Shown here piece after piece: positions 47,881 to 55,208 of a DNA stretch of 64,000 nt (its first letter is position 1; each line of letters begins with the position of its first letter). Source of the stretch: Actinoplanes solisilvae. GTDB lineage: Bacteria > Actinomycetota > Actinomycetes > Mycobacteriales > Micromonosporaceae. The position numbers and the translations under genes were made by a program. Location: positions 124,001-188,000 of the forward strand of contig NZ_RJAC01000020.1 in assembly GCF_003999975.1 (NCBI RefSeq). The letters are read 5' to 3'. Below the pieces are notes generated by a model that worked only from the letters and a program-made list of their open reading frames with translations, was not told the DNA's origin and made no database searches.

Positions 47881-48085
47881 GCTGTCCGACGAGCTGGGGA
47901 TCGATCCGGTGACGGCACGGGTGCGCGACACCCGGGCAGGGCTGGCCGCGCTCATCGAGGAAGCAGAAACGGCCCGGCGGTCCCGAGCCGAAAGCACGTC
48001 AGAAGACAGCTCGGCCGTCTGCGCCTGGAACCATTTTGAAAACATCCCGACGTTCTACAACTGGAACAACAGGCCCAGGCAGTAG
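47843..48085 (+). CDS. amcA: Cyclophane RiPP precursor peptide (AmcA-like)
   Basis: An 80-residue peptide. Residues 1-56 are a charged helical leader (ELSDELGIDPVTARVRDTRAG and an AALIEEAETARRSR stretch). The core near the C-terminus reads C60-A-W62NH-F65EN-IPT-F71YN-W74NN-RPRQ: four aromatic-X-X triplets arranged in two pairs around IPT. Three-residue cyclophane enzymes link the first aromatic ring to the third residue, so up to four macrocycles are predicted. GGAGGGAG precedes the ATG, which lies inside the maturase gene (38-base overlap). Cleavage site, exporter and activity are unknown. Confidence 0.85.
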   Translation: MPETTSPRLSDAELSDELGIDPVTARVRDTRAGLAALIEEAETARRSRAESTSEDSSAVCAWNHFENIPTFYNWNNRPRQ

Positions 48086-48140
48086 TTCGCTCGGCAGCCC
48101 ACGCGCAACGTCAGCGGGCTCAACGGCGCGAGGCGGAATC

Positions 48141-48190
48141 GGTTCGAAGCCCACGCGGACATCAGCCCGCGTGGGCTTCGGTGTTGAACC
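48141..48190 (+). terminator. Terminator of the RiPP operon
   Basis: GAAGCCCACGCGG (48146-48158) pairs perfectly with CCGCGTGGGCTTC (48167-48179); an outer GGTTC/GAACC pair (48141-48145 and 48186-48190) extends it. Confidence 0.85.
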
Positions 48191-48231
48191 GTAGGCAGTG
48201 TTGACTAAGACAAATGACCACGACACACGGA

Positions 48232-48253
48232 AGCACGCGGTCTGCCGCGTGCT
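48232..48253. terminator. Terminator of DUF3073 gene
   Basis: AGCACGCGG (48232-48240) and CCGCGTGCT (48245-48253), loop TCTG. It lies 16 bases beyond the stop of the minus-strand gene at 48269. Confidence 0.7.
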
Positions 48254-48268
48254 CTGTGCAATGCGGGG

Positions 48269-48481
48269 TCAGCGCCTTGTCGGCGACCAGGAGTCCTGAT
48301 CGTCGTCAGCGTCGTCCTCGTCATCGTCGACGAACTCATCGTTGTCGTCGTCGAAGTGACGGTCGGACTTACCGGCACCCGCCAGTTCGCGCTGCAAGGC
48401 GGTGAGGTCGGTGTTCGGAGAGTGATATTTCAACTCCCGGGCCACCTTCGTCTGCTTGGCCTTAGCACGGCCGCGCCCCAT
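48269..48481 (-). CDS. DUF3073 protein
   Basis: A 70-residue protein beginning MGRGRAKAKQTKVARELKY, the hallmark of DUF3073, followed by SPNTDLTALQRELAG and an extremely acidic tail (DDDNDEFVDDDEDDADDDQD). The basic start and acidic end suggest an RNA- or protein-binding tail switch, but the function is unknown. The ATG at 48481 is chosen because the family begins here. From memory this gene adjoins purM in Mycobacterium (Rv0810c) and Streptomyces; here the RiPP pair lies between them. Confidence 0.92.
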   Translation of the reverse strand: MGRGRAKAKQTKVARELKYHSPNTDLTALQRELAGAGKSDRHFDDDNDEFVDDDEDDADDDQDSWSPTRR

Positions 48482-48606
48482 GGCTCGACCCCCTCGCACA
48501 GAATTCGGGGCAGCCCGAAGGCGGGCCCCGATGACGTTAGGCATCTCTCGTGGGTCTTACGGTACATGGACGATGCCGCCTTCGGCACCTCGGGTTGCGT
48601 GTGACA

Positions 48607-48647
48607 CTGCCGCGCGTCGCGGTTTTCCGTCCCGGAACGCGCGGCAG
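48607..48647 (-). terminator. Terminator of vdh
   Basis: CTGCCGCGCGT (48607-48617) pairs with ACGCGCGGCAG (48637-48647), loop 19 bases, beyond the vdh stop on the minus strand. Confidence 0.7.
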
Positions 48648-48725
48648 GCACTAAACCGCTCTCATTTTCACCCTCGGTGCCCTCCGTTCGGGTTCTCAAA
48701 CCCGACCGTTCGTACAGGTGAGGGC

Positions 48726-49805
48726 CTAGCTGAGATAGATCGACCGGAGGCGTCCGACCTCGGCCATGCGCTGCTCGGCGAGCCGGTCGGCGGCGACCGC
48801 GGGAGCGACGCCCTCGGTGTCAGCCACCTGCAGGATGCGGCGCGTGGTCTCGAAGATGCCGGTGGCGCGCAGCTTGGCCCGCTCGAAGTTGAAGCCCTCG
48901 ATCTCGTCGGCCACCTGGATCACGCCGCCGGCGTTGACCAGATAGTCGGGCGTGTAGAGGATGCCCCGCTCGGCCAGCGTCTTCTCGATGCCGGGGTGGG
49001 CGAGCTGGTTGTTGGCGCCACCGGTGACGACCTTGGCCCGCAGGACTCCGACGGTGTCGTCGTCGAGTGCGCCGCCGAGCGCGCACGGGGCGTAGACGTC
49101 GAGGTCCGAGGTGATCAGGGCCTGGGTGTCGGCGACGAGCTCGATCTGGGGATAGGTGGTGCGGGCCCAGCTCAGCGCGGACTCGTTCACATCGGTGGCG
49201 ATCACCGCGGCGCCGTCCTCGATCAGGTGGCCGGCGAGGTATTTGCCGACCTTGCCGAGACCGGCGATGCCGACCGTCCGCCCGGCGAGCGTGGGGCGGC
49301 CCCACGTGTGCTCGGCCGCCGCGCGCATGCCCTGGAAGACACCCCAGGCCGTGAGGATGGAGGAGTCGCCGGCGCCGCCGTGCTCGAGGCTGCGGCCGGT
49401 GACGTAGCGCGTCTCGCGGGCGATCACGTCCATGTCGGGGACGTAGGTGCCGACGTCGCACGCGGTGTAGTAGCGGCCGTGCAGCGACTCGACGAAGCGG
49501 CCGTAGGCGCGCAGCAGACCCTCGGACTTGGCGCGGGCCGGGTCGCCCCAGATGACCGCCTTACCGCCGCCGAGGTCAAGACCGGCCAGAGCGTTCTTGT
49601 ACGCCATGCCGCGCGAAAGCTTCAGCACGTCGGCGAGCGCTGCTTCCTCACTCTCGTACGGATAGAAGCGGGTGCCGCCGAGCGCCGGCCCGAGGGCCGT
49701 GGAGTAGATCCCGATGATCGCCTTGAGGCCGGTCTGCCGGTCCTGGCAGAAGACGACCTGTTCGTGACCGTTGGCGTCGGTGCCGTCGGTGTCGAACACG
49801 CCCAT
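48726..49805 (-). CDS. vdh: Valine (branched-chain amino acid) dehydrogenase
   Basis: An NAD-dependent Glu/Leu/Phe/Val dehydrogenase of 359 residues. The glycine-rich substrate site GGTRFYPYESEEAALADVLKLSRGMAYKNALAGLDLGGGKAV contains the catalytic lysine; the Rossmann motif is GIAGLGKVGKYLAGHL. Streptomyces vdh, next to bldC, deaminates valine to supply acyl-CoA precursors; phenylalanine or leucine as substrate cannot be excluded. ATG at 49805 with AGGAGAAC upstream. It is divergent from the gene at 49956. Confidence 0.93.
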   Translation of the reverse strand: MGVFDTDGTDANGHEQVVFCQDRQTGLKAIIGIYSTALGPALGGTRFYPYESEEAALADVLKLSRGMAYKNALAGLDLGGGKAVIWGDPARAKSEGLLRAYGRFVESLHGRYYTACDVGTYVPDMDVIARETRYVTGRSLEHGGAGDSSILTAWGVFQGMRAAAEHTWGRPTLAGRTVGIAGLGKVGKYLAGHLIEDGAAVIATDVNESALSWARTTYPQIELVADTQALITSDLDVYAPCALGGALDDDTVGVLRAKVVTGGANNQLAHPGIEKTLAERGILYTPDYLVNAGGVIQVADEIEGFNFERAKLRATGIFETTRRILQVADTEGVAPAVAADRLAEQRMAEVGRLRSIYLS

Positions 49806-49955
49806 GGCTGTTCTCCTGATCTCGTTTCAGGCCCTTGTGGGGCGGGTCGGCCGGCGAGGGTGTGCCGGACAGTGCGAGCCTAGTCGGGCAGTCGTCGCGG
49901 TGATTACGTCCGCGCGGGAAGTTCCACCCGGCCGATTTCGTGAAAGGATCGCGCC

Positions 49956-50795
49956 GTGCCGTCACTGTTCGCGTCGTACCTGAGGGTTTACGAGCCGCTG
50001 ACCGCGTTCGATCGAGACCGTCAGGTTTTCTGGCGTAAATACGCCCGTGAGGGTCGCGCCCTGGGCCCGGTCGACGGTCCGCTCCGGCAGCGCTCGGCCG
50101 TTCTCGAGGCGCTCGGCGCCGGTTGGACCAGGTTGCCCGATCTTCCCGACGAGGCCTATGTGTTGCAGTCGGGCGACTCGCTGCTGGTCTGCCCGTGGAA
50201 CCTGCGTCTGCGTGTGGCCGAGGCCGCCCTCAACGCGCGTGACGGCGTGCCCAGCGTGCTGGCCGACGCGTTCGTGCCGCCCGTGCTGGCCGGTCAGGCA
50301 AAGGCCATCGTGGAAGATTGGCGCAGCGGGGCCAAGGTGCTCGAGCACGGCGTGCCGCGGGTGCACGAGCAGATCGCGACCTGGGGTGTGCCGCTGCGCT
50401 GGTTCGTCTTCGTCGACCTCGAGGAGCGGGTCATCGACCTTGCCTCCCAACCGCGCATGCTGCGCTACCGCACCGAGATCTCCAAGGCTCGCCGGCGTGC
50501 CCATCGCGCGGTGGCGGTGCTGCGCAAGTCGCTCGGCGACGCCCCGATCACCGAGGCCGTTGAGGAGGGCACTCGCTGGCTCGAGGAGTTCCATCCGCGG
50601 TCGATCGTCGAGCTTGACTACGGCGGCCTCGTCAACCTTCTCCCGGATGACGTTCTCGCCGGTGACGATTCACCCGGCGTGGTGGCGGCCGGGCTGTCGG
50701 CCCTGTCGCGCGGCGATGCCGACGACGCCTCCGGCGCCTACGAAAAGCTGGTCGAGCGCTGGCGCGCGGTCCAACTGCTGGAACGCTGCAACTGA
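49956..50795 (+). CDS. Conserved hypothetical protein between vdh and bldC
   Basis: A 279-residue soluble protein beginning VPSLFASYLRVYEPLTAFDRDRQVFWRKYAREGR, with WFVFVDLEERVIDLASQPRMLRYRTEISKARRRAHRAVAVLRKSLG in the middle. I know it only by position: a gene of this kind lies between vdh and bldC in Streptomyces (SCO4090, from memory). No enzymatic motif is visible. GTG start at 49956 with AAAGGA eight bases upstream. Confidence 0.8.
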   Translation: MPSLFASYLRVYEPLTAFDRDRQVFWRKYAREGRALGPVDGPLRQRSAVLEALGAGWTRLPDLPDEAYVLQSGDSLLVCPWNLRLRVAEAALNARDGVPSVLADAFVPPVLAGQAKAIVEDWRSGAKVLEHGVPRVHEQIATWGVPLRWFVFVDLEERVIDLASQPRMLRYRTEISKARRRAHRAVAVLRKSLGDAPITEAVEEGTRWLEEFHPRSIVELDYGGLVNLLPDDVLAGDDSPGVVAAGLSALSRGDADDASGAYEKLVERWRAVQLLERCN

Positions 50796-51077
50796 GCTGC
50801 GGGAATGCGTACAGAAGGGCTTGTTTCACCTGCCGTGGGAACGCTCCCGAGGTGAACACTCTTCGTAATCATGGGTCGCCGAAGCGTGATAATCGGACTA
50901 AACGAGACACTATCTGGCGTAGAAAACACGCAAAAATCGGGCATGCTTCATCCGTCTATCTGGGGACGTTCGTCCGTTCGGCCCATGTCGGACATCGGGG
51001 ACTAGCCGGACCATGAGAGACGCACCGGCCGGCGGGACCCCGGCCGATGTCTTTAGGTACCTGTGGAGGAGTGACCG

Positions 51078-51287
51078 ATGGCATCGCGTACGCACGATCC
51101 TGAGCCGCTACTAACACCGGCCGAGGTGGCGTCGATGTTCCGTGTCGACCCGAAGACCGTCACCCGGTGGGCGAAGGCTGGCAAGCTGAGTGCGATCCGC
51201 ACTCTGGGCGGCCACCGTCGTTACCGGGAGTCGGAGGTTCGTGCCCTGCTGCAGGGGCAGATTCCCACGCAGCGTCAGGGCGACTGA
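51078..51287 (+). CDS. bldC: Developmental regulator BldC (MerR-like)
   Basis: BldC is a small DNA-binding protein that, in Streptomyces, holds colonies in vegetative growth and controls antibiotic genes by cooperative binding to direct repeats. The 69-residue product contains LLTPAEVASMFRVDPKTVTRWAKAGKLSAIRTLGGHRRYRESEVRALL, nearly the whole known protein. GTGGAGGAGTG precedes the ATG. The 280-base upstream region includes an AT-richer part around 50860-50950, likely its promoter. Confidence 0.96.
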   Translation: MASRTHDPEPLLTPAEVASMFRVDPKTVTRWAKAGKLSAIRTLGGHRRYRESEVRALLQGQIPTQRQGD

Positions 51288-51322
51288 ACCGACCTTCCTC
51301 GGTCGAGACGGAAGATCGTTGC

Positions 51323-51360
51323 AAGGGGCGAGCGCTGGGGAAGGCGATCGCCCCTTCTTC
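51323..51360 (+). terminator. Terminator of bldC
   Basis: AAGGGGCGA (51323-51331) pairs perfectly with TCGCCCCTT (51348-51356), then CTTC. Confidence 0.8.
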
Positions 51361-51391
51361 GTATCCAGAGTTCCTGGAGTCCGCTCGGCTG

Positions 51392-51796
51392 TCAGGCCGG
51401 ATTCACGATGATCACCGTGATGCGCTCGCGCCGGCGCTTGCCCATCAGCCGATAGCGGAGCGTCCCGAAGACGCCGAGCAGTCTGTATTTGCGCGCCAGC
51501 ACCTCGGCGAAGTGATCGCGCTCGGCGTCATCACCGATGCGGGCCCGTCCCTCGACGGCCTCACCCCGTACGTTTCCTCGCACATCGCACGCGGCCAGGG
51601 TGACCCGCGGATTGTTGCGGACCCGCTTGACCTTCCAGGAGTCGCTCACGGTCCAGACGGCCGCGCCGTCGCCGGCGGGCAGGACCCACACCGGCGTCGC
51701 GACCGGGCTCCCGTCCTTGCGGAACGTCGTCAGGGAGGCGTACTTCTCCGAACTGATTTGCTCCAAGGTCGGCATGGGCACAAGGGTAGTGGTCAT
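51392..51796 (-). CDS. PPOX-class F420-dependent oxidoreductase (Rv2061-like)
   Basis: A 134-residue split-beta-barrel flavin/F420-binding protein: LEQISSEKYASLTTFRKDGSPVATPVWVLPAGDGAAVWTVSDSWKVKRVRNNPRVTLAACDVRGNVRGEAVEGRARI is typical of the TIGR03666/Rv2061 group. Members are thought to use F420 to reduce various substrates; the substrate is unknown. Neither candidate start (ATG 51796 or ATG 51775) has a clear ribosome site. With 51796 the start codon overlaps the divergent methyltransferase start by two bases. Confidence 0.88.
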   Translation of the reverse strand: MTTTLVPMPTLEQISSEKYASLTTFRKDGSPVATPVWVLPAGDGAAVWTVSDSWKVKRVRNNPRVTLAACDVRGNVRGEAVEGRARIGDDAERDHFAEVLARKYRLLGVFGTLRYRLMGKRRRERITVIIVNPA

Positions 51797-52571
51797 GGAC
51801 GATTTTCTTGTCGGCGACGCGTTCGGCGAGATGATCCGCGACGCCTACGCGGTGCACACCGGGATCGGGCCACGACCGCTCGCCGGGGGACGCAAGCACC
51901 GCCCGGTGATCGAGGTGATCGAACGCGACGACGGTCTCATCAACGGCGCACTGGCCGACCACTATCTCGACGAGCCCGGCGAGTGGGAGCACTATGACCA
52001 CCGGGCGCTGAGTCTCTGTCGCGGGCACGTCCTCGATATCGGGGTCGGTGCCGGACGTACGGCCATCGAGCTGCAACGCCGGGGCATGGCCGTGACGGGA
52101 CTCGACACCTCGCCCGGAGCCATCGAAGTCGCACGCCGCCGAGGCCTGCGCGACACCGTCCTCAACACCGTTGACGCGTACGCATCCGCCAGCGTCCGGT
52201 ATGACACGTTCCTGTTGCTCGGCAACAACCTCGGCCTGCTCGAGGGGGCCGAACGCGCCCCCGTCTTCCTGGCCGCGCTGGCCCGGCTGGCCAATCCCGG
52301 CGCCCGGATCGTCGCGCAGGGCACCGACCCCTACGGCACCACCGACCCGGTGCAGGTCGCCTATCACCAGCGCAACCGGGACCGTGGCCGGTTCGGCGGG
52401 CAGATCCGGTTGCGGCTGCGCTACCGCCGGGTCGCCAGCGAGTGGTTCGACTACTTGAACCTCTCGGTGGCCGAGCTGGAAGGACTGCTCGAGGGAACGC
52501 CGTGGCGCCTGGCCGCCATCGACGATTCCGACCGGCCCTACTACCTCGCGGTGATGGAGCTGCGGGAGTGA
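51795..52571 (+). CDS. Class I SAM-dependent methyltransferase
   Basis: A 258-residue enzyme with a Rossmann methyltransferase domain: VLDIGVGAGRTAIELQRRGMAVTGLDTSPGAIEVARRRG (about residues 80-118), then DTFLLLGNNLGLLEG and a YYLAVMELRE C-terminus. The N-terminal 75 residues (FGEMIRDAYAVHTG, VIEVIERDDGLINGALADHYL) are a family-specific cap. No ribosome site precedes the ATG, so it is probably leaderless. The stop overlaps the Tpt1/KptA start (GTGA), coupling the two, which hints at an RNA or NAD-related substrate; that is inference. Confidence 0.85.
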   Translation: MDDFLVGDAFGEMIRDAYAVHTGIGPRPLAGGRKHRPVIEVIERDDGLINGALADHYLDEPGEWEHYDHRALSLCRGHVLDIGVGAGRTAIELQRRGMAVTGLDTSPGAIEVARRRGLRDTVLNTVDAYASASVRYDTFLLLGNNLGLLEGAERAPVFLAALARLANPGARIVAQGTDPYGTTDPVQVAYHQRNRDRGRFGGQIRLRLRYRRVASEWFDYLNLSVAELEGLLEGTPWRLAAIDDSDRPYYLAVMELRE

Positions 52572-53119
52572 CCGCCCTGAGCCGTGAGCAGGTGCGCGTC
52601 AGCCGGCGGATCGCGCTGGTGCTGCGGCACCGGCCCGAGTCGGCCGGCCTGACTCTCGACGCGAACGGCTGGGTGCCGGTCGACGAACTGCTCGCCGCTC
52701 TGCGTCTGACGCGGGCCGAGCTCGACGCGGTCGTCGAGCACAACGACAAGTCCCGCTTCGCCGTGGCCCGCCGCGAAGACGGCACCGACTGGATCAGGGC
52801 CAGCCAGGGCCACTCCCGCCGGGTGCCCGTCGACCTCGAACTGCCGCCGGTCGACCCGCCGCCCGTGCTCTTCCACGGCACGCCCCGCAGCAACCTCGAC
52901 CCGATCCTGCGTGCCGGGCTGCACTCGCGCAGCCGCCACCACGTGCACCTCTCCGCCGACGTGCCGACGGCGCTCACGGTGGCGCGCCGCCGGTCAGCCG
53001 ACGTCGTGGTGCTGCGGGTGGCGGCGGGCGAAATGGCGAAAGACGGTCACGTCTTCCGCCTCAGCGCGAACGGCGTTTGGCTGACCTCGGCCGTGCCGCC
53101 ACGCTATCTCCGGATCTGA
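52568..53119 (+). CDS. kptA: RNA 2'-phosphotransferase (Tpt1/KptA)
   Basis: KptA moves an RNA 2'-phosphate to NAD+, giving ADP-ribose 1''-2'' cyclic phosphate and nicotinamide. The 183-residue product has the whole family pattern: VSRRIALVLRHRPESAGLTLDANGWVPVDELLAAL, then RFAVARRE with IRASQGHS, LFHGTPRSNLDPILRAGL and HHVHLSAD, including the Arg-His-Arg residues of the active site. GTG at 52568 overlaps the methyltransferase stop. Bacteria lack the tRNA-splicing pathway that makes the substrate in yeast, so its physiological RNA is unknown. The window also holds Pnkp-Hen1. Confidence 0.92.
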   Translation: MTALSREQVRVSRRIALVLRHRPESAGLTLDANGWVPVDELLAALRLTRAELDAVVEHNDKSRFAVARREDGTDWIRASQGHSRRVPVDLELPPVDPPPVLFHGTPRSNLDPILRAGLHSRSRHHVHLSADVPTALTVARRRSADVVVLRVAAGEMAKDGHVFRLSANGVWLTSAVPPRYLRI

Positions 53120-53125
53120 GGTCTT

Positions 53126-53374
53126 TCAGACCGCCGGGGGCAGCCCGCCGTCGCCGTCCACGATCAGGTCGGGGTTCCCGTCCTCGTCGAGGTCGACCAT
53201 CGTGACGTCGACCTTGCCGTCGCCGTCGGTGTCGAACTGGAAGAGGTCGGGTTTGCCGTCCCCGTCGGTGTCGGACACCCACACGTCGTTCCGGCCGTCT
53301 CCGTTGGCGTCCCGGGCGATCAGGTCGACGCGGTCGTCCCCGCGAGTCTCGACAGTCTCCTGCGGCTCGGTCAC
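53126..53374 (-). CDS. Small acidic protein with four DxDxDG calcium-type repeats
   Basis: An 82-residue protein, with GTG at 53374 preceded by GGGAGG (the TTG at 53386 is less likely). After an Arg/Asp lead it has four tandem 13-residue units: DANGDGRNDVWVS, DTDGDGKPDLFQF, DTDGDGKVDVTMV, DLDEDGNPDLIVD. Each carries the D-x-[DN]-x-D-G-x-x-D loop of EF-hand, dockerin or thrombospondin type 3 calcium sites. There is no signal peptide. Calcium binding is inferred from the motif. Its stop lies 7 bases from that of kptA. Confidence 0.8.
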   Translation of the reverse strand: MTEPQETVETRGDDRVDLIARDANGDGRNDVWVSDTDGDGKPDLFQFDTDGDGKVDVTMVDLDEDGNPDLIVDGDGGLPPAV

Positions 53375-53467
53375 GGAACCTCCCAAGATTTTGTGAACGT
53401 GACCCCCGGAACAGTAGGGCCCAACTCACAACGCCGCGAGCCGAGCGTCGCCGGTAACGTTCATCGA

Positions 53468-53887
53468 ATGGACATAGCTGCCGACAGCGTGCAGGAACTC
53501 TTCACCACCGGCGGCGGCGGATCGCTCGGTGCGCGCATGGGCATCCAGCTCAGCGAGGCCTCGGCCGAGCGGGTCGTGGGCACCATGCCGGTCGAGGGCA
53601 ACACCCAGCCGTACGGGTTGCTGCACGGTGGCGCGTCCTGCGTGCTGGCCGAGACGCTGGGCTCGGTGGGAGCGGTCATGCACGGCCAGACCGTCGACCG
53701 GCCGTTCGCCGTCGGTGTCGACATCAACGCCACCCATCACCGGTCCGCCCGCTCGGGCGTTGTCACGGGCATCGCCACACCGGTCCACCGGGGCCGCACG
53801 ATGGCGACGTACGAAATCGTCATCACCGACGACAGTGGGGAGCGCGTCTGCACGGCGCGCATCACCTGCCTGTTGCGCGGGGCCTGA
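53468..53887 (+). CDS. PaaI/MenI-family hotdog thioesterase
   Basis: A 139-residue hotdog-fold thioesterase: TQPYGLLHGGASCVLAETLGSVGA is the family's active-site helix, followed by VGVDINATHHRSARSGVVTGIATPVHRGRTMATYEI. Such enzymes hydrolyse acyl-CoA thioesters such as hydroxynaphthoyl-CoA or phenylacetyl-CoA. I chose ATG 53468; TAACGT (53455-53460) ends seven bases upstream, suggesting a leaderless message. Confidence 0.88.
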   Translation: MDIAADSVQELFTTGGGGSLGARMGIQLSEASAERVVGTMPVEGNTQPYGLLHGGASCVLAETLGSVGAVMHGQTVDRPFAVGVDINATHHRSARSGVVTGIATPVHRGRTMATYEIVITDDSGERVCTARITCLLRGA

Positions 53888-53936
53888 TTTCCTTCTCGAC
53901 GGGCGAACCTTGACCGATCCACGTACCTTCTTTCAC

Positions 53937-54326
53937 GTGACCGAGGTACCACAGCACGCTATCGACGACGCGGCACTCGTGCTCCAGAGTGCGCTGAGCG
54001 GCGACAGTGATGCGGTGGTCGGCACGTTCGACTCGGTCGTCGACCGCTCCGGCATCGTCGGGGCGTACGACGTCGCCTGGTGCCTCGCCGCCACGATGGT
54101 CGGCCAGGTGCCCTCCGGCGGCGCGTGGACGCTCGACTTCCCCGGCATCGACGACGCGCGCTACGACAAGCGCTGGGTGGCCCGCTTCGTCAGCGCCTAC
54201 GTCAACGGCGACATTCCGACCGGTGAGGCGCTCTTCGGCGCCGCGATCGCCGACGGGCAACTGCCCGACTGCCTGCTAGCGCTGGCCGGCTCGACGGTGG
54301 CGACGCTGCGCCACCGAGCCGCCTAA
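53937..54326 (+). CDS. Hypothetical protein
   Basis: A 129-residue protein starting at GTG 53937 (VTEVPQHAIDDAALVLQSALSGDSDAVVGTFDS). It is helical and Ala-rich with AYDVAWCLAATMVG and TLDFPGIDDARYDKRWVARFVSAYVNGD. Strong codon bias supports a gene. I do not recognise the family. A TTGACC at 53910-53915 may belong to its promoter. Its 3' end overlaps the convergent gene by 4 bases. Confidence 0.6.
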   Translation: MTEVPQHAIDDAALVLQSALSGDSDAVVGTFDSVVDRSGIVGAYDVAWCLAATMVGQVPSGGAWTLDFPGIDDARYDKRWVARFVSAYVNGDIPTGEALFGAAIADGQLPDCLLALAGSTVATLRHRAA

Positions 54327-54631
54327 CGACTCTTCAGATAGAGCGCCTTGGCATATTGGGCGGCTGCCGCCTCGTTGTACATCGACGCCAGCGACATGTA
54401 GAACTCGTGATCGGCCAGCGCGGCCTGCGCCTGCGCGGTGCTCTTCCACCGGATGCTGGCGTCGACCTCGGACAGGCCACGCGCCTTGAACTGCCGCCGC
54501 ATCGCCACCCGCCCCAACCGGAACGCCTCCTGCGCCTCCTCGGCGTTCTTCATCGCGGCGAAGGCTTTCTCGCTCAACGCCTCCGCCATGCTCCAGGCCG
54601 CCTGTTCGGCCGCGTTGGTGAAAGTCAGCAC
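54323..54631 (-). CDS. Small helical hypothetical protein
   Basis: A 102-residue protein rich in Ala, Glu and Gln, apparently all alpha-helix (LTFTNAAEQAAWSMAEALSEKAFAAMKNAEEAQEAFRLGRVAM...). The GTG at 54631 is chosen because GAGGAGG lies six bases upstream and a promoter fits 54667-54696; earlier in-frame codons fall within that promoter. It resembles helical hairpin proteins but I cannot name the family. Confidence 0.6.
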   Translation of the reverse strand: MLTFTNAAEQAAWSMAEALSEKAFAAMKNAEEAQEAFRLGRVAMRRQFKARGLSEVDASIRWKSTAQAQAALADHEFYMSLASMYNEAAAAQYAKALYLKSR

Positions 54632-54666
54632 GCCGTCCTCCTCGCCCCGCCAGACTCGCCAAGATC

Positions 54667-54696
54667 GATATGCGTTGTTGTTCGAGAACCTGACAA
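54667..54696 (-). promoter_or_regulatory. Promoter of the gene at 54323-54631
   Basis: On the minus strand TTGTCA (54696-54691), 18-base spacer, CATATC (54672-54667). The predicted transcript starts near 54660 and includes a GAGGAGG ribosome site before GTG 54631. Confidence 0.6.
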
Positions 54697-54785
54697 CACT
54701 CTTATCGACGGGGCAGCGGCCTACAAGGTCTGCGCGCATGGTCGACAAACGCCGGGCCCCTTCTTCAGGCCCGGCGTCCGGCTCA

Positions 54786-55208
54786 TCAGGGCTTGAGGTC
54801 GACAGCGGCGGCGAAGGAGCCGTCCATCAGGAACGGCACCGACTCGTGCTCGTGGACGACCAGCCAGCGCCCGTCCACGCGGCGCAGACCGATCGTCACC
54901 CGGTACCACAGCGTGAACGAGTCGGTCGTGCCCTTCGGCGTCGCGCTCATCGAGTCGATGCTGGTCGCGAAGGCCACATCGCCGTCCGCCGTGATCTCGA
55001 GCTGGGTCACTTCCCGGCGCGGCGGCGCCTCGAAGGTGGCGAGCCACTGCTCCACCGGGGTCGGGTCGCCGCTGTCGACCCGTTCGCCCAGCGGAGGGGC
55101 CAGGCTGTAAAGAACGACCTCGGGCGCGGCGTAGGCCAGGAACCCCCGTACGTCGCCCTCGCTGAGCCGGGCGGCCCGGCCCTCGATCACCTCTCGGATC
55201 TCGCGCAT
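54786..55208 (-). CDS. SnoaL-like/DUF4440 family protein
   Basis: A 140-residue cone-fold (NTF2-like) protein: EIREVIEGRAARLSEGDVRGFLAYAAPEVVLYSLAPP, then DGDVAFATSIDSMSATPKG and RRVDGRWLVVHEHESVPF. This fold includes ketosteroid-isomerase-like enzymes and small-molecule binders; no specific activity can be assigned. ATG at 55208. It is divergent from the YCII-ECF pair, and SnoaL-like proteins are common partners of ECF sigma factors. Confidence 0.85.
   Translation of the reverse strand: MREIREVIEGRAARLSEGDVRGFLAYAAPEVVLYSLAPPLGERVDSGDPTPVEQWLATFEAPPRREVTQLEITADGDVAFATSIDSMSATPKGTTDSFTLWYRVTIGLRRVDGRWLVVHEHESVPFLMDGSFAAAVDLKP

Noticed and set aside
48141..48150. GGTTCGAAGC resembling a tRNA T-loop
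   Set aside because: It is the outer part of the RiPP operon terminator; no acceptor or anticodon arm can be folded.
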